Positions 1 through 6,614 of a stretch of DNA of 10,078 bases are shown here, in pieces. The stretch is taken from contig MGNI01000123.1 of the NCBI GenBank assembly GCA_001795115.1, positions 47,958-58,035 of the forward strand, read 5' to 3'. The notes under the pieces are model-generated. The model had not been told where the DNA came from. It searched no databases and saw nothing but the letters and a program-made list of their open reading frames with translations. The translations under genes and the position numbers were made by a program. The stretch comes from Chloroflexi bacterium RBG_16_48_8 (GTDB lineage: Bacteria; Chloroflexota; Anaerolineae; Anaerolineales; E44-bin32). Each line of letters begins with the position of its first letter. Position 1 is the first letter of the stretch.

Positions 1-1
1 C

Positions 2-1099
2 GATGCCGCTCCAATAGCTGATGTAGATGAGATCTCTGACCCTCCTGAACAACAATCAGGGTTGCGCGCCGGAAGTGTAGACGATAATGAGCAGTGGGAT
101 GACTATCTCCTCTACAGGATTCACTTTGCTGAATGGAATATCCCCATCAGAGAGATTGAAATTGCCGAACGTCACGTCATCCATGTCTTAAATGGTCAAG
201 GACAACCTGTTCTGGGTGCAAAGATCTCTATCTTCAATGATCAAGGCCTATGGATGGCTGAAATGATGACCACTTCCAATGGTCAGGCTCTTTTCTTCCC
301 ATTGGCATCCGAAGATCCAAACTCCCAGAGCTATGTTGTAGAAATTGAAAAAGACGATCAGACCGCTACCTTCACGATAGACCGTGATATTCGAGAACAT
401 GAAGTTAGCCTTGATGTCCGCTCGGCTTTTGATCCGGTCCGTCTGGATGTGCATTTCTTGATTGACGCCACTGGAAGTATGAGTGATGAAATCTCCCAAT
501 TGAAGGAAAATATGATCCGCATATCAGAGAACATCCACGATCTCCCATCCCGACCCGACGTTCGTTTTGGTATGACCATCTATCGTGATCGGGGGGATGA
601 GTTCGTCAGCCGAACGTTCGATTTCACGCCCGATATCGCAACTTTTACACAGGAGCTGAGCCGAGTGGAGGCCAATGGTGGAGATGATTACCCAGAAAGT
701 TTGAACGAAGGACTTCACGACGCCATCCACCTGCCAGAATGGAGGGTAGACGAAACGGTGAGCCTCATCTTCCTGATCGCTGACGCCCCACCTCATCTGG
801 ATTACGCCAATGACTTCAACTATGCGGAAGAGGTTTTTGAAGCTACACAGCGCGGGATTAAAATCTTCCCTCTCGCTTCCAGTGGTTTGGATGACCAAGG
901 CGAGTACATATTCCGACAGCTGGCGCAGATCACCGGTGGCAAATTCCTCTTTCTCACCTACGGTCCCGAAGGTGGCCCGGGCGATGAAACCACACACCAT
1001 GTCGAGGACTACAGTGTGCTTTCATTGGACCAATTGATTATCCGCATCGTGGGGGAAGAATTAGCAAATCTACGTGGCGAGGATGGTTATAGGCAATAG
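2..1099 (+). CDS. VWA-domain protein, C-terminal part (5' end outside window)
   Basis: The reading frame is open from the first bases of the window, so the true start lies upstream; the TTG at 62 is only an internal codon. About 365 residues are visible. Counting from the codon at position 2, residues 55-105 resemble a carboxypeptidase-regulatory-like beta-sandwich (GQPVLGAKISIF, then a TSNGQALF strand). Residues 147-350 form a von Willebrand A domain. Its MIDAS metal site is readable: IDATGSMSDE (D155, T157, S159), the MTIYRDRGDE strand with T192, and ADAPPH with D261. The acidic, Asn/Gly-rich loop ANGGDDYPESL is typical of this VWA subgroup. VWA domains bind a metal ion and a protein ligand. 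No membrane anchor is visible, but the N-terminus is missing. The gene converges on the kinase gene, so the two are not co-transcribed. The VWA call is firm; the biological role is unknown. Confidence 0.88.
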   Translation, partial: DAAPIADVDEISDPPEQQSGLRAGSVDDNEQWDDYLLYRIHFAEWNIPIREIEIAERHVIHVLNGQGQPVLGAKISIFNDQGLWMAEMMTTSNGQALFFPLASEDPNSQSYVVEIEKDDQTATFTIDRDIREHEVSLDVRSAFDPVRLDVHFLIDATGSMSDEISQLKENMIRISENIHDLPSRPDVRFGMTIYRDRGDEFVSRTFDFTPDIATFTQELSRVEANGGDDYPESLNEGLHDAIHLPEWRVDETVSLIFLIADAPPHLDYANDFNYAEEVFEATQRGIKIFPLASSGLDDQGEYIFRQLAQITGGKFLFLTYGPEGGPGDETTHHVEDYSVLSLDQLIIRIVGEELANLRGEDGYRQ

Positions 1100-1119
1100 A
1101 GCTGGGAGAAAAGCAATAG

Positions 1120-1155
1120 AAAAACTCCCACGGTCATCGAGCCTTGGGAGTGTTT
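1120..1155. terminator. Bidirectional intrinsic terminator between convergent genes
   Basis: The arms ACTCCCA (1124-1130) and TGGGAGT (1145-1151) pair perfectly, with extra GG/CC pairing possible inside the loop and A/T pairs outside. Read on the minus strand the stem is followed by TTTTTC, a good U-tract, two bases after the stop codon of the kinase gene. Read on the plus strand it is followed by GTTTCTTAT, a weaker tract, 20 bases after the VWA stop codon. It most likely ends both transcripts. Confidence 0.75.
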
Positions 1156-1156
1156 C

Positions 1157-3295
1157 TTATCTATCCTCCAAGCTCATTAGAAATGCTGCTGCGCAAAAGG
1201 CAAGAGCTTTCGGCAGTGGAGCACACGCTATTTCATCGAGATTGGTAAATTTTAAGGATCCAAGATAAGCCAGGATCAGGGCTTTGTGAAATTCCTTGAT
1301 GTCCGCTGGATCATAGAAACAGCGCTGCGCGATGCCACGAACGGCATTCAACAAAACCGCAATCTCACCCAAAAATCCATCCAGTAGCAAACCCTCTTCG
1401 TTGAGTCCATCCAGTACGATGAGAAAATCCTCAACCCGGGAATGGTGTCTCGATAGGATCTCAGCCACTACCTTGGTCGTAAGCTCAACCTCCAATCGAG
1501 CGAAATCATAAAGTGTATGTCCTTCTCGAGTAGCGGCAAAATCGATCAACCACAGTAGATCGCCAGGGCCAAGGAGGATGTTCTCCAGATTAAGATCTCC
1601 ATGGATGATAGAACGCGTGCCCTGCAGTTGAAAGTTAAGCAGATCCTCTAAACGTTGTAGAGGGTTTATGAGCCAGCGACCACCCAAGGAGATCCTATCA
1701 GAATGCAGATCCAGGTCTGGAAAGGGCTTAGCCACTTCCTTGTACATCAATTCAAAGCGGGAGGCCACAACTTGCCCATACAACCCATGAACCTTTCTCC
1801 CTTCAGAGAACGATTCGGGAGGAATATGGCGATATCGAACTCTTAGAGGAGAATCCTCCAGCAATGCAGACCAGGTGAGAGTCGCAGTGCGACGTTCAGA
1901 CCTCACCTCGGTAACCAGCCCTCCTTCGATGCGAACCACATCCCCAGGCTTTAAATGCTGTACCTGTCTCAGATCACCGGATAGTACACTGGCCTCATGA
2001 TCTGCGCCTACGGCTTCAAGCAGAAGATGGACTGGAAGCAAATGATCGTACTCCTGACGCATGCGGAAAACATAGGGACGGCGCTGCATCCACCACGCTG
2101 GACCAAAGGTAGAAAACAAACGATCTTCAATGAGCCTGGCTGTCTCTTGGACAGGTTGTTTAAGGGCAAAGGACCTCAAACTAACAGGAGCAATATTGGG
2201 TGTGCCCACAAACGTGTACTGAAGTACAGCTTCTTCCTCACCCTGAACCATCACAGGTGGTCCCAAGATCCGACCCGTTATCGGGGGAAGGGTTTGGCGC
2301 ACAAAGGTTTGGTAATTGGCATACTCGGCCCGAATCATCTTCCGCGTTCCAAACTTTACGATGGCATGGGCGTCCGCCCGACCGTCAGACCGGAAGGGCC
2401 GAACCAGCAATGTTCGAGCGCCACTATAGCCAGAGGAAAAACGTGTCGTTATGATCAGCCGCTCATAGGTATGAAAGAGTCCTTTCAGTAAGATGCTTTC
2501 TGTTTCAGAGAGCGTTATCTCGAGGCCGGCTTCAAGAATGAGGTCCTTATTGGGACGCACACGATGAATTCGGCTTGCACTAGCTCGCTCTAAACGTTGA
2601 CGCGCAGCGTATTCGGCAAAAGGTAGCACCAAGACACTGCCTGCTAGAACCCCTGCAATCCCCAAAGCTCTCGCTTGAGGGGCAGTTAAGCCAAAGGGAG
2701 CATCCACAATGATCTCAAGGCCAGCCTGCCAAAGCGATACTTCAGAAACGCGGCCTCCCTCTCCTGAAGGATCCCAGCGTAACCGCAGGCTTAAACTCAA
2801 TCGATGCCTTCCTGCGCTCTGTGGATAGATCGTCCAGCGCCAGGAGAGAGATTCCCCTTCTACCAGGTTCTGTTCCTGGTCACCCGTTGGTTGAAACTCC
2901 ATCCCAACCGCATCCATCCGTGCAATGGCGACAGCTTCGTACCCTCCCAGATAAGGTACTTCCACATCTTCCAACTCAACGGTGTGTTCAGGATATTCCA
3001 ACTGAGCTGAATATCCGTAAATAGTTGGGATCAGTGCCAGTCGGATGATGTCCGAATCACCCAAATGAAGATGGGTAGGCCACTCCACCTCAATGAAACG
3101 CTCCTCGATATAAGGCGTGGAGGTGGGGATAGGCGCTGTGGCTGAAGCTGGTGGAATTTCTGTACCTGGTCGTTGGGTGGGCTGCAATGTGGCCAGAGAA
3201 GTTGGTTCAATACCCGGCTCGGCAGCACAAGCCGCCAACACAAGAAGGAATATCCCCAGAACCAACAAGATAAGATATTTCCAAAGCTTTTTCAT
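1157..3295 (-). CDS. Predicted lipoprotein-type membrane receptor with cytoplasmic APH-like kinase/phosphotransferase domain
   Basis: 712 residues. Residues 1-23 are a signal sequence ending in a lipobox (LAAC, C23). Residues 24-65 are a Pro/Thr/Ser-rich linker, and 66-200 are a beta-rich region predicted to be outside the cell. Residues 211-228 form a hydrophobic helix followed by Arg-rich residues (ARQRLERASASR), so the remainder should be cytoplasmic. That part has aminoglycoside-phosphotransferase/kinase-fold motifs: VKFG with K314, E324 in RAEYANY, the catalytic loop HGDLNLEN (D567, N572), and IDF (D585). All key residues are present, so it is probably active. About 100 residues (430-535) inserted before the catalytic loop include a small beta-barrel-like stretch (KPGDVVRIEGG). 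The C-lobe resembles APH-type domains I recall from predicted bacterial conflict systems (ternary complex associated domain 9); this is unverified. The ATG overlaps the stop codon of the upstream small gene, so translation is coupled. The substrate is unknown. Confidence 0.82.
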   Translation of the reverse strand: MKKLWKYLILLVLGIFLLVLAACAAEPGIEPTSLATLQPTQRPGTEIPPASATAPIPTSTPYIEERFIEVEWPTHLHLGDSDIIRLALIPTIYGYSAQLEYPEHTVELEDVEVPYLGGYEAVAIARMDAVGMEFQPTGDQEQNLVEGESLSWRWTIYPQSAGRHRLSLSLRLRWDPSGEGGRVSEVSLWQAGLEIIVDAPFGLTAPQARALGIAGVLAGSVLVLPFAEYAARQRLERASASRIHRVRPNKDLILEAGLEITLSETESILLKGLFHTYERLIITTRFSSGYSGARTLLVRPFRSDGRADAHAIVKFGTRKMIRAEYANYQTFVRQTLPPITGRILGPPVMVQGEEEAVLQYTFVGTPNIAPVSLRSFALKQPVQETARLIEDRLFSTFGPAWWMQRRPYVFRMRQEYDHLLPVHLLLEAVGADHEASVLSGDLRQVQHLKPGDVVRIEGGLVTEVRSERRTATLTWSALLEDSPLRVRYRHIPPESFSEGRKVHGLYGQVVASRFELMYKEVAKPFPDLDLHSDRISLGGRWLINPLQRLEDLLNFQLQGTRSIIHGDLNLENILLGPGDLLWLIDFAATREGHTLYDFARLEVELTTKVVAEILSRHHSRVEDFLIVLDGLNEEGLLLDGFLGEIAVLLNAVRGIAQRCFYDPADIKEFHKALILAYLGSLKFTNLDEIACAPLPKALAFCAAAFLMSLEDR

Positions 3296-3483
3296 GGCTC
3301 CGCCCCCGGGGGCGCAAAAAGCGTCGCTGGAGGATCATAGTGGATCTGCTCACGCTGAGGCGTGCGATGAAAGGAGATCAACAGGAGAATGGAAGCAAGG
3401 ATTAAAAGCAGCCCAACCAACGCCAAAATCCGACGTAGGCGTCGCGAAGCTTCGATCTTGTTGAGTGGAGGCGATGGTTGCAT
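3292..3483 (-). CDS. Small single-pass membrane protein, hypothetical
   Basis: 63 residues from the ATG at 3483. A basic stretch (EASRRLRR) precedes one strong transmembrane helix (residues 19-38, LALVGLLLILASILLLISF), followed by a short polar tail ending in a Pro-rich segment. By the positive-inside rule the N-terminus is cytoplasmic and the tail outside. Its stop codon overlaps the start of the receptor kinase (ATGA, 3292-3295), so the two are translated together and may form a complex. I chose 3483 because a GGGA sits about 8 bases upstream and the 25 residues added by the in-frame GTG at 3558 look non-coding; that GTG has only a distant AGGAG. No family is recognised. A real gene is supported mainly by the overlap and the clean TM helix. 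Confidence 0.6.
   Translation of the reverse strand: MQPSPPLNKIEASRRLRRILALVGLLLILASILLLISFHRTPQREQIHYDPPATLFAPPGAEP
3302..3313. promoter_or_regulatory. Perfect 12-bp GC palindrome over the ribosome-binding region of the kinase gene
   Basis: GCCCCCGGGGGC reads the same on both strands and lies 7-18 bases upstream of the kinase ATG, inside the 3' end of the small membrane protein gene. On the mRNA its G-run is the only sizeable Shine-Dalgarno-like stretch apart from GGAG just before the ATG. Pairing between mRNA segments or with the C-run could mask it, which would make kinase translation depend on ribosomes finishing the upstream gene. It may equally be coincidental coding sequence (Ala-Pro-Pro-Gly-Ala). 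Confidence 0.25.
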
Positions 3484-3724
3484 TTTTACAATCCCAATCG
3501 GCCTTTGAACCTGGATGTTTCCTATAGGCAGTGTAGCACAACCATGGATGGTTCGCACTCAATTTATTTACGCTCCTGACTGCTTTATCAAAGAATTTGT
3601 TATGCCATAAGGACATCGACACAACTTTATAGGTTCCAATTCAAGAGTGAAACAGGAAGCGTAGGTCGTTGCCTGCCATAGATGTTCTTCAAGAACGTCA
3701 GTGACTCGCCTGATTAAAGACCAC
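3484..3724. other. Intergenic region upstream of the membrane-kinase operon
   Basis: No convincing gene on either strand. Short open frames here lack homology cues and ribosome-binding sites. Several AT-rich -10-like boxes exist on the minus strand, but I found none with a matching -35 at normal spacing. A promoter for the small membrane protein and kinase is expected here, but I cannot place it. Confidence 0.4.
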
Positions 3725-4233
3725 TCAGCCCAGAGGACAACCCTTCGTCCAGCTCTTTTTCTTAAGAGCACAAACCTTGGTATCCCACCCCCCGCCTTTA
3801 GGCATCCCAATGGTCTTGCACGATTTGCGATACCTTTCATACTTAAGTCATTGTTTCTCTGTTATCTTGGCATGGAAAACCTCAAGTCCTCTTCTTCCAA
3901 TTTCCTTTGTATACATAATGGCTTTCTCAATCAGCGTGACAACGACCCTCCCCATATCTTTTCCTGGTAGTCGGATCGAGTGCCAGCCATCAATATTAAC
4001 CATTCTCGAAGCCCAAGTTTATTAGCAGAGCCAGCCGATGAGTTGACCTTCAGAACGTGCCATCAAAGCCACAGCGATCTTGCTGCCCTGGATCTCCTGA
4101 GATATTCTCCAATGGTTTCCATTGTCCTCTCTGTACTGGTTGAATCCGCAGAACCTTGCTGTGCCTTAAATGGAATTAGAGCCATTTCAGCTTGACCCAT
4201 ATGATCATTGAATGGTTTTATTGTGATTTCCAT
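3725..4233 (-). pseudogene. Decayed GNAT-family N-acetyltransferase
   Basis: Read from the ATG at 4233, 14 bases past the stop of the alkyltransferase gene, the sequence opens with a GNAT-like start (MEITIKPFNDHM) and runs to about 4085. It then shifts frame into IAVALMARSEGQLIGWL, a typical central GNAT strand. Two adjacent TAA codons and a short out-of-frame stretch (NLGFENG) follow, then NIDGWHSIRLPGKDMGR and VTLIEKAIMYTKEIGRRGLEVFHAKITEK, matching the acetyl-CoA-binding loop and helix region. A further TGA is followed in the same frame by YERYRK...IGMPKGGGWDTKVCALKKK, the usual GNAT C-terminus. The coding pattern runs across at least one frameshift and three stop codons, so the gene is dead unless the assembly is poor. 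It was probably the third gene of the sigma/alkyltransferase operon. The family call rests on pattern recognition. Confidence 0.55.
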
Positions 4234-4247
4234 CCTACTTGCCCAAT

Positions 4248-4937
4248 TTATAACGCCCCCTCCAGCAGCAACAATTGCTCCTTCGTCTCAATACCTCTCC
4301 CGCCAGAATATCCATGAAGGGAACCATCCGATGCCAGCACACGATGACAAGGGATCAGGATAGGAATCGGATTTCGCGCCAGGGCTTGCCCGACAGCACG
4401 TGCCCATTGCACTTTCCCCAAACGCCGTGCCATTTCACCATATGTCGTGATTTGGCCTCGAGGGATATCCAATGTTGCCAGCAAGACCTGTTGTTGGAAA
4501 TGGCTTAGATCATCGAGATACAGGTTCAGCTTGAAAGAGGATCGCTTCCCTTCGAAATATTCCTGAAGCTGTTTGATCACTCCCGCCACTCTCTCTGGAG
4601 AGCGTACGACCACCGCCTTGAATTTCCGCCCTACTCGGGAGGCAAACTCTGCTTCTTTGACACCGATCTCGATGGCAACAACTCCTCGATCGCCGACGAC
4701 GATGAAGATGGGTCCAATAGGCGTCTTCTGCATGACGCCGTAATAAAGCCTTGGGGAACGGGTTTCTGCTAATTTCATGCAGAGCTCCTCCTGAGCTCTC
4801 AACGTACGCTGAGCATCCGGGCCCGAAGCATAGATCGCATCCAGCGCAGACATCAATCCTTCACCCTCACCCTTCTTAGATCCCTCCTCCCCCAACCAGG
4901 CGGCTACATGTTGTTCAAAGATCTTTTCATCCAACAT
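4248..4937 (-). CDS. O6-methylguanine-DNA methyltransferase (Ada/Ogt/MGMT family) with N-terminal extension
   Basis: 229 residues from the ATG at 4937. The C-terminal ~160 residues are a complete alkylguanine-DNA alkyltransferase: a short RNase-H-like N-domain (TPIGPIFIVVGDRG), the DNA-binding helices (YGEMARRLG, RAVGQALARNP with the Arg finger), the alkyl-acceptor site IPCHRV (C197), and the closing GYSGG...LLLLEG. These enzymes transfer the alkyl group from O6-alkylguanine to their own cysteine, once per molecule. Residues 1-65 (KIFEQHVAAWL, then a charged and helical stretch) are not part of the usual enzyme. Their opening loosely recalls the start of anti-sigma factors but lacks the zinc-binding His/Cys set. 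I chose 4937 because GGAG lies 8 bases upstream; a GTG at 4946 that overlaps the sigma stop (GTGA) is the alternative. The gene directly follows the ECF sigma gene, so co-expression is very likely. Confidence 0.9.
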   Translation of the reverse strand: MLDEKIFEQHVAAWLGEEGSKKGEGEGLMSALDAIYASGPDAQRTLRAQEELCMKLAETRSPRLYYGVMQKTPIGPIFIVVGDRGVVAIEIGVKEAEFASRVGRKFKAVVVRSPERVAGVIKQLQEYFEGKRSSFKLNLYLDDLSHFQQQVLLATLDIPRGQITTYGEMARRLGKVQWARAVGQALARNPIPILIPCHRVLASDGSLHGYSGGRGIETKEQLLLLEGAL

Positions 4938-4942
4938 CACAT

Positions 4943-5464
4943 TCACTCCAGTGAGCTCAGTTGCTCCGAAACCATGGATCGTAGTTTCTTCAAGGCTTGA
5001 TAAACATTCGCACGAGCAGACTCCTGACTGCAGGATAATATCTCGGAGATATCGGCATAGGACAACTCCTGATACTTCCGCAGCATCAGGGCTGATCTTT
5101 GGCGGTTGGGAAGATTGTTAATGGCTTGCATAAGAATCCTCAACCGTTCTTTCGACTCCGTTCGATCTGATGGTGATGGTTCCGGAGATGCTAGATCATC
5201 ATCCACATACAGTTCTTGGGATTCCCTCCTGATACGCTTCTTTCGAAAACTAATCGAAGTATTGGTCGCGATCTTGTACAACCATGCCCTGATGTTCGCT
5301 TCCTGATTCAATCGATTAAAGGCTCTATAAGCTCGAAGAAAAACTTCCTGCAGACAATCTTCTGCATCTTCATGCCCGTTCAAAATGCGCCATAAATAGG
5401 AGAAGATCTCACCGCTGTACCTCTCGATAACTGCATCAAAATTAAGCGTTGAAGACACAATCAC
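4943..5464 (-). CDS. RNA polymerase sigma factor, ECF subfamily (sigma-70 family)
   Basis: 173 residues. Region 2 spans residues 10-80 and includes the -10-recognition/core-binding helix (GHEDAEDCLQEVFLRAYRAF) and WLYKIATN. A low-complexity acidic/Ser-Pro linker (86-105) follows. Region 4 spans 108-163, with LPNRQRSALMLRK and the helix-turn-helix ELSYADISEILSCSQESARANV that would read the -35 element. Length and two-domain layout are normal for ECF sigma factors, which direct RNA polymerase to a small regulon. The start is GTG at 5464; a second in-frame GTG at 5458 sits just behind an AGAGGTGA sequence and could be the real start. The next gene encodes a DNA alkyltransferase rather than a recognisable anti-sigma factor. 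I found no clear autoregulated promoter in 5465-5558. Confidence 0.92.
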   Translation of the reverse strand: MIVSSTLNFDAVIERYSGEIFSYLWRILNGHEDAEDCLQEVFLRAYRAFNRLNQEANIRAWLYKIATNTSISFRKKRIRRESQELYVDDDLASPEPSPSDRTESKERLRILMQAINNLPNRQRSALMLRKYQELSYADISEILSCSQESARANVYQALKKLRSMVSEQLSSLE

Positions 5465-5786
5465 CTCTCAGATAGGATCTTTAATGATTAAAACTCAATT
5501 ACCTCTCTTTTTGTGAAATCCGATTTCCCCTCTTAAGGGCTGTCAACCGCACAGGATGTTACAACTGGCTTGATCCTGAACACGTTTTTTGGGAGGGTAC
5601 CAGGCGCGCTAAGATGAAGAAACCTGCTGCCGCCAACAACCCCATGATGAGCCCACCGAACCAAATCATCACCGGCGCAAGGTGGTCATTCAGCAAACCA
5701 CCGATGACGGGACCTGTGCCAAAGCCCATCCCCCATGTGAGACCGTAAAATCCCCTATACCGACCTCGCATATCGGCTGGTGCTAG

Positions 5787-5896
5787 GTGATTGGCCGGAA
5801 GTAATTTGACAAACAGCGAACGTAAAACCTAGCCAATCACTTAAGCAAACCGCCATTCAGGCAACTCATTTTATCAAAATACTTTCGGCAGTTTGC
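5787..5896. mobile_element. 110-bp double-hairpin element, copy 1 (inserted in MFS pseudogene)
   Basis: Flanked by CTAG at 5783-5786 and 5897-5900. It consists of hairpin 1 (arms GTGATTGGC 5787-5795 and GCCAATCAC 5832-5840), the spacer TTAA (5841-5844), and hairpin 2 (arms GCAAACCGCC 5845-5854 and GGCAGTTTGC 5887-5896, one mismatch). The outer arms are exactly the element ends. There is no open reading frame and no ordinary terminal inverted repeat joining the two ends. Deleting it with one CTAG restores the MFS frame as AAN-L-APADMRGRY. It is too small to encode a transposase, so it must be mobilised in trans. Confidence 0.8.
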
Positions 5897-5988
5897 CTAG
5901 ATTGGCTGCCAGGGCAGTTGATGTAGGGATCATGATCATTTCGCCAATCATGAGCTCAACCATGGAAATGATGAAGCCCCAAAACCCT

Positions 5989-6301
5989 CTTCCTAGCGCC
6001 ACACTACCGACACCGATGGCGTAGAACATGGACCCTGTCGCCAAAACGGGCAGGAGAACCACCATGATCGAATATGCCATGGCTGCCTATACCCAGACTG
6101 ATCACCATGGCAGCTTTCCGCCCAAATCGATCAACCAACGGGCCAGCGATGAAGCTGGCGATCAATCCAATGGCAGAATTTGCCGTCAGCAATACTGTGA
6201 CAGTGGTGAGTGGGACATCCAGTTGCTGGCGCATGGTAATCGTTAGAAAAGGCCAAAGCATGCTGGTTCAGCTGTGGCCGATCAACAAGCCCCAAAAAAT
6301 A
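5989..6301. repeat. Tandem duplication, unit 1 (313 bp)
   Basis: Identical base for base to 6302-6614 by eye. It covers the MFS coding stretch from the early N-terminal region through the motif A loop to GSVALGR. The unit carries the internal TGA and the frameshift, so both lesions pre-date the duplication. Perfect identity implies a recent event or an assembly duplication. Confidence 0.93.
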
Positions 6302-6614
6302 CTTCCTAGCGCCACACTACCGACACCGATGGCGTAGAACATGGACCCTGTCGCCAAAACGGGCAGGAGAACCACCATGATCGAATATGCCATGGCTGCC
6401 TATACCCAGACTGATCACCATGGCAGCTTTCCGCCCAAATCGATCAACCAACGGGCCAGCGATGAAGCTGGCGATCAATCCAATGGCAGAATTTGCCGTC
6501 AGCAATACTGTGACAGTGGTGAGTGGGACATCCAGTTGCTGGCGCATGGTAATCGTTAGAAAAGGCCAAAGCATGCTGGTTCAGCTGTGGCCGATCAACA
6601 AGCCCCAAAAAATA
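6302..6614. repeat. Tandem duplication, unit 2 (313 bp)
   Basis: Direct, head-to-tail copy of 5989-6301. An 11-base match AAGCCCCAAAA occurs at 5974-5984 and again at 6287-6297, exactly one unit apart but four bases outside the breakpoint, which suggests misaligned replication or recombination at short homology. Confidence 0.93.

Noticed and set aside
1997..2491. 164-codon plus-strand open frame inside the kinase gene
   Set aside because: Antisense shadow of a well-supported gene, with no family features and no ribosome-binding site.
3568..3840. 90-codon minus-strand open frame in the intergenic region
   Set aside because: It overlaps the GNAT coding trace in a different frame and has no recognisable features.
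4739..4937. N-terminus of the alkyltransferase as a classical zinc-binding anti-sigma domain
   Set aside because: No HxxxCxxC pattern is present; only the position after the sigma gene and a loose resemblance of the first residues support it.
5787..5896. Assignment of the hairpin element to IS200/IS605, IS630 MITEs or integron attC sites
   Set aside because: Loops of over 30 nt do not fit IS200/IS605 ends, the ends are not terminal inverted repeats as in MITEs, and no RYYYAAC/GTTRRRY pair is present. I leave the family open.
5874..6080. Independent 68-residue membrane protein
   Set aside because: Its last residues are encoded by the 110-bp element and the rest is the MFS C-terminal half, so it is an artefact of the insertion.
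6004..6574. Two identical 85-codon open frames (6004-6261 and 6317-6574) as separate small genes
   Set aside because: They are the same MFS fragment in the two units of the tandem duplication, each starting after an in-frame TGA and ending past a frameshift; they are pieces of one pseudogene.
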